NCBI GenBank assembly: GCA_005789055.1
Contig: SYAA01000229.1
Span: 1 to 7,410 of the forward strand
DNA length: 7,410 nt
Direction: 5' to 3'
Source: Actinomycetota bacterium
GTDB lineage: Bacteria > Actinomycetota > Actinomycetes > Mycobacteriales > Mycobacteriaceae
In this document: positions 1-6,075 of the stretch, piece by piece
Layout: each line of letters starts with the position of its first letter
How positions within the stretch are numbered: position 1 is the stretch's first letter
Notes under the pieces: model-generated
The model's input: the letters and a program-made list of their open reading frames with translations, nothing else
Told to the model about the DNA's origin: nothing
Databases searched by the model: none
Translations under genes and position numbers: made by a program

Positions 1-432
1 CTGTAGGACCGTGATCACCGACGCCGCGTCGTGCACGACGGCCAGCGCAATCGCCGCGATGAGCAGCGGGCCACCGAGTGCGGAGCCGACGATCCAGCGG
101 GTGACGAACCAGGTTCCCCGCGGTGCGGTGATCCGCGCCGTCCCGCGCGCCGTCGCCCACACCATCAGCGCGGCCGGCGCCAGCGGCAGCACGCCGAGCT
201 GCTGTCCGCCGATGGAAATCGGCACCAGATGCACGGCCAGCCACATGCTGGCGACCGCGCCCAGGGTTCCGGTCAGGTCACTATTGGCGACGACCAGTTG
301 GACCAGGGTCACCGCGGCGATGATGACCAGCGCCACCAGCGACGGCCCGAAAGCCACCCGCACCAGGTCCCGGGGTTGCGGGGCGTCGACTGCCGTCGGC
401 AGCCCGCCCTGGATCGGTGTCACTCGACGCAC
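1..432 (-). CDS. perM: PerM-like integral membrane protein (DUF6350), N-terminal 144 residues; runs off the window
   Basis: This is the 5' part of a membrane protein gene reading off the left edge. The visible translation (starting VRRVTPIQGGLP) has a short polar head of about 28 residues and then hydrophobic stretches near residues 31-49, 57-75, 80-96 and 112-133, as expected for a polytopic protein. PerM of M. tuberculosis is about 450 residues and supports cell division during chronic infection and acid/low-Mg stress; that role comes from family knowledge. Identity rests on membrane topology plus synteny, because it directly follows the DUF5336 gene with a 26-nt gap, as in Rv0954-Rv0955. 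An in-frame TGA lies at 438-436, so translation starts at GTG 432 or GTG 423. Neither has a clear Shine-Dalgarno sequence, and 432 is chosen as the first available. It is probably co-transcribed with the upstream gene. Confidence 0.8.
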   Translation of the reverse strand, partial: MRRVTPIQGGLPTAVDAPQPRDLVRVAFGPSLVALVIIAAVTLVQLVVANSDLTGTLGAVASMWLAVHLVPISIGGQQLGVLPLAPAALMVWATARGTARITAPRGTWFVTRWIVGSALGGPLLIAAIALAVVHDAASVITVLQ

Positions 433-458
433 TATTCAGGCGAGTGGCGGGCGCCCGG

Positions 459-1247
459 TCAGGACGACGACGTCGGGCCCGACGGCGGCTCTGCGGAGAG
501 CGGACCCGGTCCGGGAGCGGTCGGCGGTGAGTAGCTCGGGAAACCGGTCGGCGGGGTGTCCACCGAGGTGTCGGCGTCGAACTGACCGCTCGGGTAACCG
601 CTCGGCGCCGGATATTGATAGCTCGGACGCTGCGGCGCCCCCTGCCCACCGGGCTGTCCGTAATAGCCGGCCGGAGGCGGTCCGTACTGGCCGTATTGTT
701 CGTAGCGGGGGCGCGGCGGGGGCGGGGCCAACACCCCGTTTTCATACAGCAGCGCCGCCACCGCGGAGATTGCCTGCAGCAGGGTGAACGCGAGGACCAG
801 CCACAGCGCCCAGCCGACGGAGAACCCGTTGGGCCGGTTGATCGCCTGAGCAAGGACCAGCAGCACGCCCAGCACCGCGGTCACCGCCACGATGGCGCTG
901 TAATTCCGCGACTTGGGCAGCAGTCCCGCGGCCGCGAGCAGCGCGGCAAGCAGTGCGGCTACCGTCCAATAGCTCAGACCGCTGGCGGTGAATTCGCCGC
1001 CGAACGGCCCGATGTCGGTGTTGATGCTCAGCAGCGGGCCGAAGCTGGCCAGATAGGCGGCCAGGCCGAGGACGACCACACCCACCGAGAGGAACATCGG
1101 CATCCGGTTCGCTCCGGCGGGCGGCGGGTATGCGCCGGGATTCGGCCCTCCCGCGGGTGCCGGATAGGGCGGCGCGGCGGGCGTGCCGTAACCGCCGCCC
1201 GGTTGCTGCGATGCCTGGTAGCCCGGATTCGTGGGTGGGTACGTCAT
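459..1247 (-). CDS. DUF5336 family four-helix membrane protein (34-kDa antigen / Rv0954-like)
   Basis: The 262-residue protein has three zones. Residues 1-49 are a Pro/Gly/Tyr/Gln-rich cytosolic-type tail. Residues about 51-167 hold four hydrophobic segments (51-72, 91-110, 117-136, 145-167) with a short SINTDIGPFGGEF loop between the first two. Residues 173-262 are a second low-complexity tail rich in Pro, Gly, Tyr and Ser, with YEQYGQYGPPP-type repeats. This architecture and its place beside perM match mycobacterial Rv0954, known as a 34-kDa antigen and reported as part of the cell-division network (family knowledge). No catalytic motif is visible, so a scaffold or partner role at the membrane is the likely function. 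The ATG at 1247 follows a TAGCGT -10 element at a spacing that puts the transcription start on the initiation codon, so the mRNA is probably leaderless. It leads a likely two-gene unit with perM. Confidence 0.88.
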   Translation of the reverse strand: MTYPPTNPGYQASQQPGGGYGTPAAPPYPAPAGGPNPGAYPPPAGANRMPMFLSVGVVVLGLAAYLASFGPLLSINTDIGPFGGEFTASGLSYWTVAALLAALLAAAGLLPKSRNYSAIVAVTAVLGVLLVLAQAINRPNGFSVGWALWLVLAFTLLQAISAVAALLYENGVLAPPPPRPRYEQYGQYGPPPAGYYGQPGGQGAPQRPSYQYPAPSGYPSGQFDADTSVDTPPTGFPSYSPPTAPGPGPLSAEPPSGPTSSS

Positions 1248-1253
1248 GGCCTC

Positions 1254-1259
1254 ACGCTA
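1254..1259 (-). promoter_or_regulatory. -10 element of a leaderless promoter for the DUF5336 gene
   Basis: On the minus strand TAGCGT (TANNNT type) is followed by six bases, GAGGCC, and then the ATG at 1247. In mycobacteria a TANNNT hexamer 6-7 nt before an RTG codon typically marks a transcript that starts at the initiation codon. The GAGG inside the spacer lies only 2 nt from ATG, too close to act as a Shine-Dalgarno sequence, which supports the leaderless reading. No convincing -35 was found. Confidence 0.55.
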
Positions 1260-1284
1260 GCGCACCGCGGCCTCCCGACGGCCG

Positions 1285-1314
1285 AGCGCGGGCGTGTCAG
1301 TGCAGGCCCGCGCT
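1285..1314. repeat. 9-bp perfect inverted repeat in the divergent control region
   Basis: AGCGCGGGC at 1285-1293 is the exact reverse complement of GCCCGCGCT at 1306-1314, separated by 12 bases. It lies between the two divergent promoters, 26 bp beyond the -10 of the DUF5336 gene and ending at the presumed -35 (TTGCCC, 1314-1319) of the LLM gene. It could be a protein-binding palindrome or a stem-loop, but GC-rich arms can arise by chance in this genome. No known regulator motif was recognised. Confidence 0.45.
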
Positions 1315-1326
1315 TGCCCCCGCCAC

Positions 1327-1340
1327 TAGAACACGTTCTA
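1327..1340. promoter_or_regulatory. KstR-type operator (TNNAACNNGTTNNA)
   Basis: The sequence TAGAACACGTTCTA consists of perfect 6-bp inverted arms, TAGAAC and GTTCTA, around a 2-bp centre. It matches every fixed position of the published 14-bp KstR motif TNNAACNNGTTNNA. KstR is the TetR-family repressor of cholesterol/sterol catabolism in mycobacteria and rhodococci, and it is released by a sterol-derived CoA thioester (family knowledge). The site ends 8 bp before the ATG of the LLM oxidoreductase and overlaps its candidate -10, the position expected for steric repression. It is about 80 bp from the divergent DUF5336 start, so the LLM gene is the likelier target. Confidence 0.8.
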
Positions 1341-1344
1341 ATCT
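1339..1344 (+). promoter_or_regulatory. Candidate -10 element for the LLM oxidoreductase gene
   Basis: TAATCT fits the mycobacterial TANNNT -10 pattern and overlaps the last two bases of the KstR-type operator. A weak TTGCCC at 1314-1319 could be a -35, with a long 19-bp gap. Only four bases separate TAATCT from the ATG at 1349, so the transcript would be leaderless or nearly so, and there is no usable Shine-Dalgarno sequence. The spacing is shorter than the usual 6-7 nt, so the exact start is uncertain. Confidence 0.4.
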
Positions 1345-1348
1345 GGGA

Positions 1349-2197
1349 ATGGATTACGGTCTCGTGCTCTTCACCAGTGATCGCGGGATCACCCCTGCGG
1401 CGGCCGCCAAACTCGCCGATGACCACGGCTTCACCACCTTTTACGTGCCCGAGCACACCCACATTCCGATTAAGCGCGAGGCCGCGCACCCGACGACCGG
1501 CGACGAATCCCTGCCCGATGACCGCTATATGCGGACCCTCGACCCCTGGGTCAGCCTCGCCACCGCGGCGGCCGTCACCTCGCGGGTTCGGCTGGCCACG
1601 GCCGTCGCGCTGCCTGTCGAGCACGATCCGATCAGCCTGGCGAAAACCATTGCCTCACTTGATCACCTCTCCGGCGGCCGGGTCAGCGTCGGCGTCGGTT
1701 ATGGCTGGAACACCGACGAGTTGGGCGACCACAACGTTCCGCCGGGCCGTCGCCGCACCATGCTCCGGGAGTACATCGAGGCCATGCGGGAGCTGTGGAC
1801 CGCCGAGGAGGCCGCCTACGACGGCGAGTTCGTCTCCTTCGGTCCGAGTTGGGCCTGGCCCAAACCGGTGCAGGCACACATCCCGGTTCTCGTCGGCGCG
1901 GCCGGTAACGAGAAGAACTTCAGATGGATCGCCCGATCGGCTGACGGCTGGATCACCACCCCGCGCGATGTCGACATCGACCAACCAGTGGCGCTGCTGA
2001 AGGAAATCTGGGCGGACGCCGGTCGTGACGGAGCCCCACAGATCGTGGCGCTGGACTTCAAACCGGTGGCCGAAAAGCTCGAACACTGGCAGCAGATCGG
2101 CGTCACCGAGACCCTCTTCGGACTTCCCGACAAGCCCGCCGACGAGGTTGCGGCCTACGTCGAACGGCTGGCCGGAAAGCTCGCCGCGCTTACCTGA
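1349..2197 (+). CDS. LLM-class (luciferase-like) flavin/F420-dependent oxidoreductase, Rv0953c-like
   Basis: The 282-residue protein has the bacterial-luciferase-like TIM-barrel pattern: N-terminal MDYGLVLFTSDRG strand, FYVPEHTHIP at 31-40, RLATAVALPVEHDP at 81-94, SVGVGYGWNTDEL at 113-125, PVLVGAAGNEKN at 179-190 and a SADGWITTPRD segment at 197-207. The GVG(Y/F)GWNxDE signature is typical of the F420-linked TIGR03619-type subgroup, so hydride transfer with coenzyme F420 is the best guess; FMN use is not excluded and the substrate is unknown. The open frame extends upstream to 1130, but that part runs through the divergent promoter and has no family resemblance, so the ATG at 1349, at the conserved MxYGLVLF start, is chosen. 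A KstR-type operator directly precedes it, implying induction by sterols. It converges on the thiolase-like gene, 21 nt away. Confidence 0.9.
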   Translation: MDYGLVLFTSDRGITPAAAAKLADDHGFTTFYVPEHTHIPIKREAAHPTTGDESLPDDRYMRTLDPWVSLATAAAVTSRVRLATAVALPVEHDPISLAKTIASLDHLSGGRVSVGVGYGWNTDELGDHNVPPGRRRTMLREYIEAMRELWTAEEAAYDGEFVSFGPSWAWPKPVQAHIPVLVGAAGNEKNFRWIARSADGWITTPRDVDIDQPVALLKEIWADAGRDGAPQIVALDFKPVAEKLEHWQQIGVTETLFGLPDKPADEVAAYVERLAGKLAALT

Positions 2198-2218
2198 GCG
2201 CGACCGGACGCCAGCTGA

Positions 2219-3763
2219 TCAGACCGAGGCGTAGTTCGCCTCGTCGCGGGGTCGCACCGCTATCCGGGCCCCGAATGGTTCTCCGTCGCTGAGCAGGCCC
2301 AGCAGTTCAGGGTCATCGACCAGTGCCATGAAGCGGCTGTCGTCCGCCTCGAGCCGGCCGATCACGATTCCGGTGCGCACCGGCCAGTCGTAGCGAACCG
2401 TGTAGGTCTCAATGGTGGCCGGGCCGTCGGCCCGGACGGTCAGCGGAACCTTCGGCCGGGCTGCGACCTCGGCACGCAACGCGGCACTGTTGTCTTCCGC
2501 CCACTCGGTCGGTGCAGTCGAGTAAACCCCTACCGAGTACTTGCTGATGATGCCACCGTTTGCGCCCACCAACCCGAATGCTCCTGGGGCGCAACGCATC
2601 GCGTTTACCGTCTCGGCGATTGCGTGCAGCGAGTAACTGTTACCCGGGCCGCCGAAGTACGGCAGACCGCCGGTGAGCGTCAACCCGCGCAGATCATCGA
2701 CCGCCAGGCCGGTGCCGTCGCAGATGTTGAACACCGGCACCGGGAAACAGCTGTAGAGATCGAATGTCGCAATTTCATCGAGTCCCACTCCGGCTACCGT
2801 CAGCGCCTCGCTCACCGCCAGCACCGACGCCGAGTTGTAGCTCAGATCGGCGCGGTCAAGAAGGGGTTGGTCGACGAGATCGGCGTGCCCGTGGAGGTAG
2901 ACCCACCGATCCTCGGGCACACCTAAGCGCCGCGCTGCGGCGGTCGACATCAGCATCACCGCGGCGCCCTGATTGACCTGATCGCGAGCCACCAGTAGTC
3001 GCGGGTATGGGTCGCAGATCATCCGGTTGTCGGCGTCCACGGTCGCAATCTCTGCGACGGTGCGTTCCACCGGCGACGCCGAATACGGATTCGCGGCAGC
3101 CACCGCGGAAAACGGCGCGAACAACTCGGCCATCGCACGGCGGTAATCCGGCGGGCTCAGTCCCACCCGATGGCGGCGGGCATTCTCCAAAAGCCCGTAC
3201 TGGGCCGGCGCCCCAATCAGACCATGCGCGACGGTGTACTCGCTGAACAGGCCCTCGTAGCCGTAACCGCGATCGGTGAGTTGACCCTCGACGATCTCGC
3301 CGTGGTCGGGTCTGTCACCCCCGGCGTCGGCGCGGTTGGCGAACGTCCGCAATGTCGAACCGTTCTCCGATCCGATCACCATCACGACGTCGGCATCGCC
3401 CGCCGCAATGGCGCCGGCGAACTCGGTGACCACATGCTGCGGGCCCTGTCCCCCAATCGGTTCCAGCACCGCGCGGGCCGGTGCTGCCCCCACCCGTCCG
3501 GCCACCGATCGCGGATAGTTGGTCGAAGCGCCCAGCGGTGCCATGCCTCGGCCGGAGATCTCGAACTGCCGTAGGCCCACGATGGTGTCGACGGCACCGG
3601 CGACTGCCGCCGGATCAGCCCCGGTGTCGGCCAGTGCGGCCCGAGCTGCCGCCGTCGCCAGTTCCACCGAGGACATGCCCCGATACATCGGATCGTCGAT
3701 CCGCTCAGTGAACTGACCAACGCCGACGAGTACCGGCGTGCGCGGATTCACCGCTGGAATCAC
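2219..3763 (-). CDS. Thiolase-like protein type 1 (TLP1/SCP-x-like acetyl-CoA acetyltransferase homologue) lacking the nucleophilic Cys
   Basis: The 514-residue protein has a thiolase fold at about 6-420 and an extra C-terminal domain at about 438-505 ([10 protein letters not shown] ... [14 protein letters not shown]), as in the TLP1 family with its added OB-like domain. At the position of the thiolase nucleophile (usual CxSG motif) the protein reads EPIGGQGPQ (101-109), with no cysteine. The NEAF-equivalent is DLYSCF (335-340), the GHP histidine appears kept as His380 (SYSLHAIAE), and the C-terminal CxG motif is replaced in GLVGANGG (397-404). Classical Claisen condensation or thiolysis is therefore unlikely; acyl-CoA or lipid binding, or another chemistry, is more plausible. 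PGAP-type annotation would probably call it acetyl-CoA acetyltransferase. The GTG start overlaps the sucD stop (GTGA), with AAGGGG just upstream, so translation is probably coupled to sucD. It is longer than SCP2-thiolases because of the C-terminal domain. Confidence 0.85.
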   Translation of the reverse strand: MIPAVNPRTPVLVGVGQFTERIDDPMYRGMSSVELATAAARAALADTGADPAAVAGAVDTIVGLRQFEISGRGMAPLGASTNYPRSVAGRVGAAPARAVLEPIGGQGPQHVVTEFAGAIAAGDADVVMVIGSENGSTLRTFANRADAGGDRPDHGEIVEGQLTDRGYGYEGLFSEYTVAHGLIGAPAQYGLLENARRHRVGLSPPDYRRAMAELFAPFSAVAAANPYSASPVERTVAEIATVDADNRMICDPYPRLLVARDQVNQGAAVMLMSTAAARRLGVPEDRWVYLHGHADLVDQPLLDRADLSYNSASVLAVSEALTVAGVGLDEIATFDLYSCFPVPVFNICDGTGLAVDDLRGLTLTGGLPYFGGPGNSYSLHAIAETVNAMRCAPGAFGLVGANGGIISKYSVGVYSTAPTEWAEDNSAALRAEVAARPKVPLTVRADGPATIETYTVRYDWPVRTGIVIGRLEADDSRFMALVDDPELLGLLSDGEPFGARIAVRPRDEANYASV

Positions 3764-4662
3764 AACCCCTTCAGGATTGCCCGGGCCAAATCCGCTGTGG
3801 CCGAGGGCGTCTTGCCGACCTTGACACCGGCCGCTTCGAGCGCCTCCTGTTTGGCAGCGGCGGTGCCCGACGAACCCGACACGATCGCGCCGGCGTGGCC
3901 CATGGTCTTGCCCTCCGGTGCGGTGAAGCCCGCCACGTAGCCGACGACCGGCTTACGGACATTGGCCTTGATGTAGTCGGCCGCGCGTTCCTCGGCGTCC
4001 CCGCCGATCTCGCCGATCATCACAATCAGCTTGGTCTCCGGGTCTTTCTCGAAGGCAGCGATGGCGTCGATGTGGGTGGTGCCGATCACCGGATCACCGC
4101 CGATACCGATCGCTGTGGAGAAACCGAGGTCGCGCAACTCGTACATCATCTGATAGGTCAGCGTGCCGGATTTGGAGACCAGACCGATGGGGCCCTTGCC
4201 GGTGATGGTGGCCGGGGTGATGCCAACCAATGCCTCGCCGGGAGTGATGATGCCCGGGCAGTTGGGGCCGATGATCCGCGTCTTGTTTCCCTTACCGACG
4301 TTGTACGCCCACGCGTAGGCGCTGTCCTGCACCGGGATTCCCTCGGTGATGACCACCAGGAGACCGATTCCGGCGTCGATGGCCTCGATGATGGCGTCCT
4401 TGGCGAACTGCGGCGGCACGAACGCGATCGAGGTGTCGGCGCCGGTCTTCGCCATGGCTTCGGCGACCGAACCGAAGACTGGCAACTCGACATCTTTTCC
4501 CTCGGAGTCCTTGTGCGACACCGAAGTTCCCGCTTTGCGTGCGTTGACGCCACCGACCACCCTAGTGCCGGCCTTGAGCATCAGGGCGGTGTGTTTGGTG
4601 CCCTCGCCGCCGGTGATGCCCTGGACGATGACCCTGGAATCCTTGTTGAGGAAGATCGACAT
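3760..4662 (-). CDS. sucD: Succinyl-CoA synthetase (ADP-forming) alpha subunit
   Basis: The alpha subunit of succinate-CoA ligase converts succinyl-CoA + ADP/GDP + Pi to succinate + CoA + ATP/GTP in the TCA cycle, as a complex with SucC in the cytosol. The 300 residues show the CoA-binding Rossmann domain first ([14 protein letters not shown] at 11-24, VGGVN at 36-40, [11 protein letters not shown] at 81-91), then [13 protein letters not shown] (131-143), the [12 protein letters not shown] loop (160-171), GEIGG with Glu218, and the phospho-histidine loop [13 protein letters not shown] with His256 as phosphorylated residue. All are intact and the length is normal. ATG 4662 is preceded by GGAAAGGA about 9 nt upstream and lies 2 nt after the sucC stop. 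The stop overlaps the GTG start of the thiolase-like gene. Confidence 0.97.
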   Translation of the reverse strand: MSIFLNKDSRVIVQGITGGEGTKHTALMLKAGTRVVGGVNARKAGTSVSHKDSEGKDVELPVFGSVAEAMAKTGADTSIAFVPPQFAKDAIIEAIDAGIGLLVVITEGIPVQDSAYAWAYNVGKGNKTRIIGPNCPGIITPGEALVGITPATITGKGPIGLVSKSGTLTYQMMYELRDLGFSTAIGIGGDPVIGTTHIDAIAAFEKDPETKLIVMIGEIGGDAEERAADYIKANVRKPVVGYVAGFTAPEGKTMGHAGAIVSGSSGTAAAKQEALEAAGVKVGKTPSATADLARAILKGL

Positions 4663-4664
4663 GA

Positions 4665-5843
4665 CTAAGCGTCCTTTCCAGCGGCGGCAGCAAGTTCGGC
4701 AGCCTTGTCGGCACCGGAGTCCATGGTGTCCGCGACGGTGACCAGGGGGTGGTTGGCCGCAGCCAGGATGCGACGGCCCTCCTCGACGTTGTTGCCGTCC
4801 AACCGAACCACCAATGGTTTGTTGGCCGCCGACCCAAGGGTCTCCAGGGCTTTCACGATGCCGTTGGCCACCGCGTCGCAGGCGGTGATCCCTCCGAACA
4901 CATTGACGAACACACTCTTTACCTGTTCGTCTCCGAGGATGACGTCCAGCCCGGCGGCCATCACCTCAGCCGAGGCTCCGCCGCCGATATCGAGGAAGTT
5001 CGCGGGCTTCACGCCACCGTGGCGTTCTCCGGCGTAGGCCACGACGTCCAGCGTCGACATCACCAGTCCGGCGCCGTTTCCGATGACGCCGACCGCGCCA
5101 TCGAGTTTGACGTAGTTCAGGTCGTGCTGCTTGGCCTTGAGTTCCAGCGGGTCGGTCGAGTCTCGGTCCTCGAACTGCGCGTGGTCGGGGTGCCGGAAGT
5201 CGGCGTTGCCGTCCAGGGTGACCTTGCCGTCCAGCGCCAGGATTTGATCGTCGGGGGTGCGAACCAGCGGGTTGACCTCGACCAGAGTGGCGTCCTCTTT
5301 GACGAAGACCTCCCACAACTTCGCTATGGTCACCGCCGCGGCGTCGAGCACCTCGGCGGGCAGGTGGCCCTGCTCGGCGATGGATCGGGCGAATGCCAGG
5401 TCGACGCCGGTGACCGCGTCGACCGGAACCTTGGCCAGCCGCTCGGGCTTGGTGGCGGCCACCTCTTCGATTTCCATTCCGCCCTCGACCGAGCACATCG
5501 CCAGGTAGGTGCGGTTGGCACGGTCGAGCAGGAAGGAGATGTAGTACTCCTCGGCGATATCGCTGGCTTCGGCCACCAACAACTTCTTCACGATGTGGCC
5601 CTTGATGTCCAAACCCAGGATGTTCGAGGCGTAGGTGAAGGCCTCCTCGGGCGTTGCCGCGTACTTCACCCCGCCCGCTTTGCCGCGCCCACCGGCTTTC
5701 ACCTGAGCCTTAACCATCACCGGCCGGCCGATCTCCGTGGCGATGGCCTTGGCGTCTGCGGCGGTGGTCGTCACCCGTCCGGGAGTCGTCGGAACCTGAT
5801 GTTTGGCGAACAATTCCTTCGCCTGGTACTCGAAAAGGTCCAT
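4665..5843 (-). CDS. sucC: Succinyl-CoA synthetase beta subunit
   Basis: This is the nucleotide-binding beta subunit that pairs with SucD. It has 392 residues, close to the family norm of about 387. The ATP-grasp domain is seen at the N-terminus: [12 protein letters not shown], then [20 protein letters not shown] (41-60) with Lys46 and the glycine-rich nucleotide loop. LVEVNPLV holds Asn191 and LALDGKV holds Asp205, the usual Mg2+ ligands. The C-terminal ligase domain carries [12 protein letters not shown] (256-267), LDIGGGA (284-290) and VNVFGGIT (313-320), the loop that contacts the SucD phospho-histidine. The frame stays open upstream to 5915, but the family start MDLFEYQ and a GAGG Shine-Dalgarno sequence 6 nt before the ATG fix the start at 5843. 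It heads the operon sucC-sucD-thiolase-like gene, and its leader carries a 17-bp tandem repeat. Confidence 0.97.
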   Translation of the reverse strand: MDLFEYQAKELFAKHQVPTTPGRVTTTAADAKAIATEIGRPVMVKAQVKAGGRGKAGGVKYAATPEEAFTYASNILGLDIKGHIVKKLLVAEASDIAEEYYISFLLDRANRTYLAMCSVEGGMEIEEVAATKPERLAKVPVDAVTGVDLAFARSIAEQGHLPAEVLDAAAVTIAKLWEVFVKEDATLVEVNPLVRTPDDQILALDGKVTLDGNADFRHPDHAQFEDRDSTDPLELKAKQHDLNYVKLDGAVGVIGNGAGLVMSTLDVVAYAGERHGGVKPANFLDIGGGASAEVMAAGLDVILGDEQVKSVFVNVFGGITACDAVANGIVKALETLGSAANKPLVVRLDGNNVEEGRRILAAANHPLVTVADTMDSGADKAAELAAAAGKDA

Positions 5844-5853
5844 GGGCTGCCTC

Positions 5854-5887
5854 GTCTGTTGATGTGCGCCGTCTGTTGATGTGCGCC
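5854..5887. repeat. Perfect 17-bp tandem duplication in the sucC leader
   Basis: GTCTGTTGATGTGCGCC occurs twice head to tail with no mismatch (5854-5870 and 5871-5887). Read along sucC it ends next to the GAGG ribosome-binding site, 10 nt before the ATG. If the TACAGT -10 at 5905-5910 is right, both copies are transcribed and make up most of a leader of about 55 nt. The perfect identity suggests a recent slippage duplication, and copy number could vary between strains. Confidence 0.9.
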
Positions 5888-5904
5888 GGAGTCGTTCCGT
5901 GGGA

Positions 5905-5910
5905 ACTGTA
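5905..5910 (-). promoter_or_regulatory. Candidate -10 element for the sucC operon
   Basis: On the minus strand TGGTTACAGT contains TACAGT, a TANNNT-type -10. It predicts a transcription start near 5898-5900 and a leader of about 55 nt that includes the tandem repeat and the GAGG Shine-Dalgarno sequence. No good -35 is present at the usual spacing, which may mean activator dependence. The call rests on pattern alone. Confidence 0.35.
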
Positions 5911-5917
5911 ACCACCG

Positions 5918-5949
5918 CCGCCGGTCGGGCCGGAGCCGCCCACCGGCGG
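5918..5949. repeat. 8-bp inverted repeat upstream of the sucC promoter
   Basis: CCGCCGGT (5918-5925) and ACCGGCGG (5942-5949) are exact reverse complements with a 16-nt spacer. The pair covers the -35 region of the candidate sucC promoter. It could be part of an operator, but it is pure GC-type sequence in a GC-rich genome and has no recognised regulator. Confidence 0.25.
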
Positions 5950-5959
5950 ACCGTCCAGA

Positions 5960-5975
5960 GGTGATACAGGTCACA
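5960..5975. promoter_or_regulatory. CRP-like binding site between sucC and the M23 peptidase gene
   Basis: GGTGATACAGGTCACA fits the CRP/FNR-family consensus TGTGA-N6-TCACA at 9 of 10 fixed positions, and its GTGA/TCAC core is symmetrical. Mycobacterial Crp (Rv3676 type) uses essentially this consensus and controls central-metabolism and resuscitation genes (family knowledge). The centre is about 68 bp upstream of the predicted sucC start and about 108 bp upstream of the peptidase start codon, so either or both divergent genes could be targets. An overlapping GTCACA could instead be read as a half-site for another regulator. Confidence 0.5.
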
Positions 5976-6063
5976 AATCCGGGCCTAAATCGAGCACAGG
6001 TTGCCGTTTTGGTCTCATTTTGGTTACCGTCGAGCGGTCTAGATAACGCTTTGGTCACGACGC

Positions 6064-6068
6064 AAGGA
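6064..6068 (+). promoter_or_regulatory. Ribosome-binding site selecting the second TTG of the M23 peptidase gene
   Basis: AAGGA lies 1 nt before the TTG at 6070 and 7 nt before the TTG at 6076. Only the second spacing is workable, so initiation at 6076 is preferred. There is no in-frame ATG or GTG between the TAG stop at 6040-6042 and these codons. Confidence 0.6.
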
Positions 6069-6075
6069 CTTGGTT

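Noticed and set aside
11..787. Open frame on the plus strand opposite perM and the DUF5336 gene
   Set aside because: The minus strand encodes clear membrane proteins here; the plus-strand translation is low-complexity Arg/Thr/Pro/Ser.
1130..1348. Upstream extension of the LLM oxidoreductase frame (73 codons)
   Set aside because: It overlaps the DUF5336 start, both promoters and the KstR site, and looks non-coding; family members start at the MxYGLVLF strand.
615..2000. Open frame of 461 codons on the plus strand across the DUF5336 gene, the divergent promoter and the LLM gene
   Set aside because: It runs antisense to one real gene and out of frame through another, and it crosses a promoter region. 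Its composition is Arg/Pro/Ser-rich junk typical of shifted high-GC frames.
2215..2222. CTGATCAG palindrome at the convergent stop codons
   Set aside because: An 8-bp self-complementary site with no loop; it cannot form a terminator hairpin and is likely chance.
2633..2643. GTAACTGTTAC palindrome
   Set aside because: It lies inside the thiolase-like coding sequence (around the GNSYS residues) and has no promoter context.
3895..4668. Open frame (257 codons) on the plus strand opposite sucD
   Set aside because: Antisense shadow of sucD, with no recognisable domain.
4749..5879. Long open frame (376 codons) on the plus strand opposite sucC
   Set aside because: It is a mirror of the strongly conserved sucC coding sequence; high-GC codon bias keeps the antisense frame open. 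The translation resembles no family and has no ribosome-binding site.
5844..5915. Upstream extension of sucC (24 codons)
   Set aside because: The conserved SucC start is MDLFEYQ with a well-spaced GAGG; the extension is made largely of the tandem repeat.
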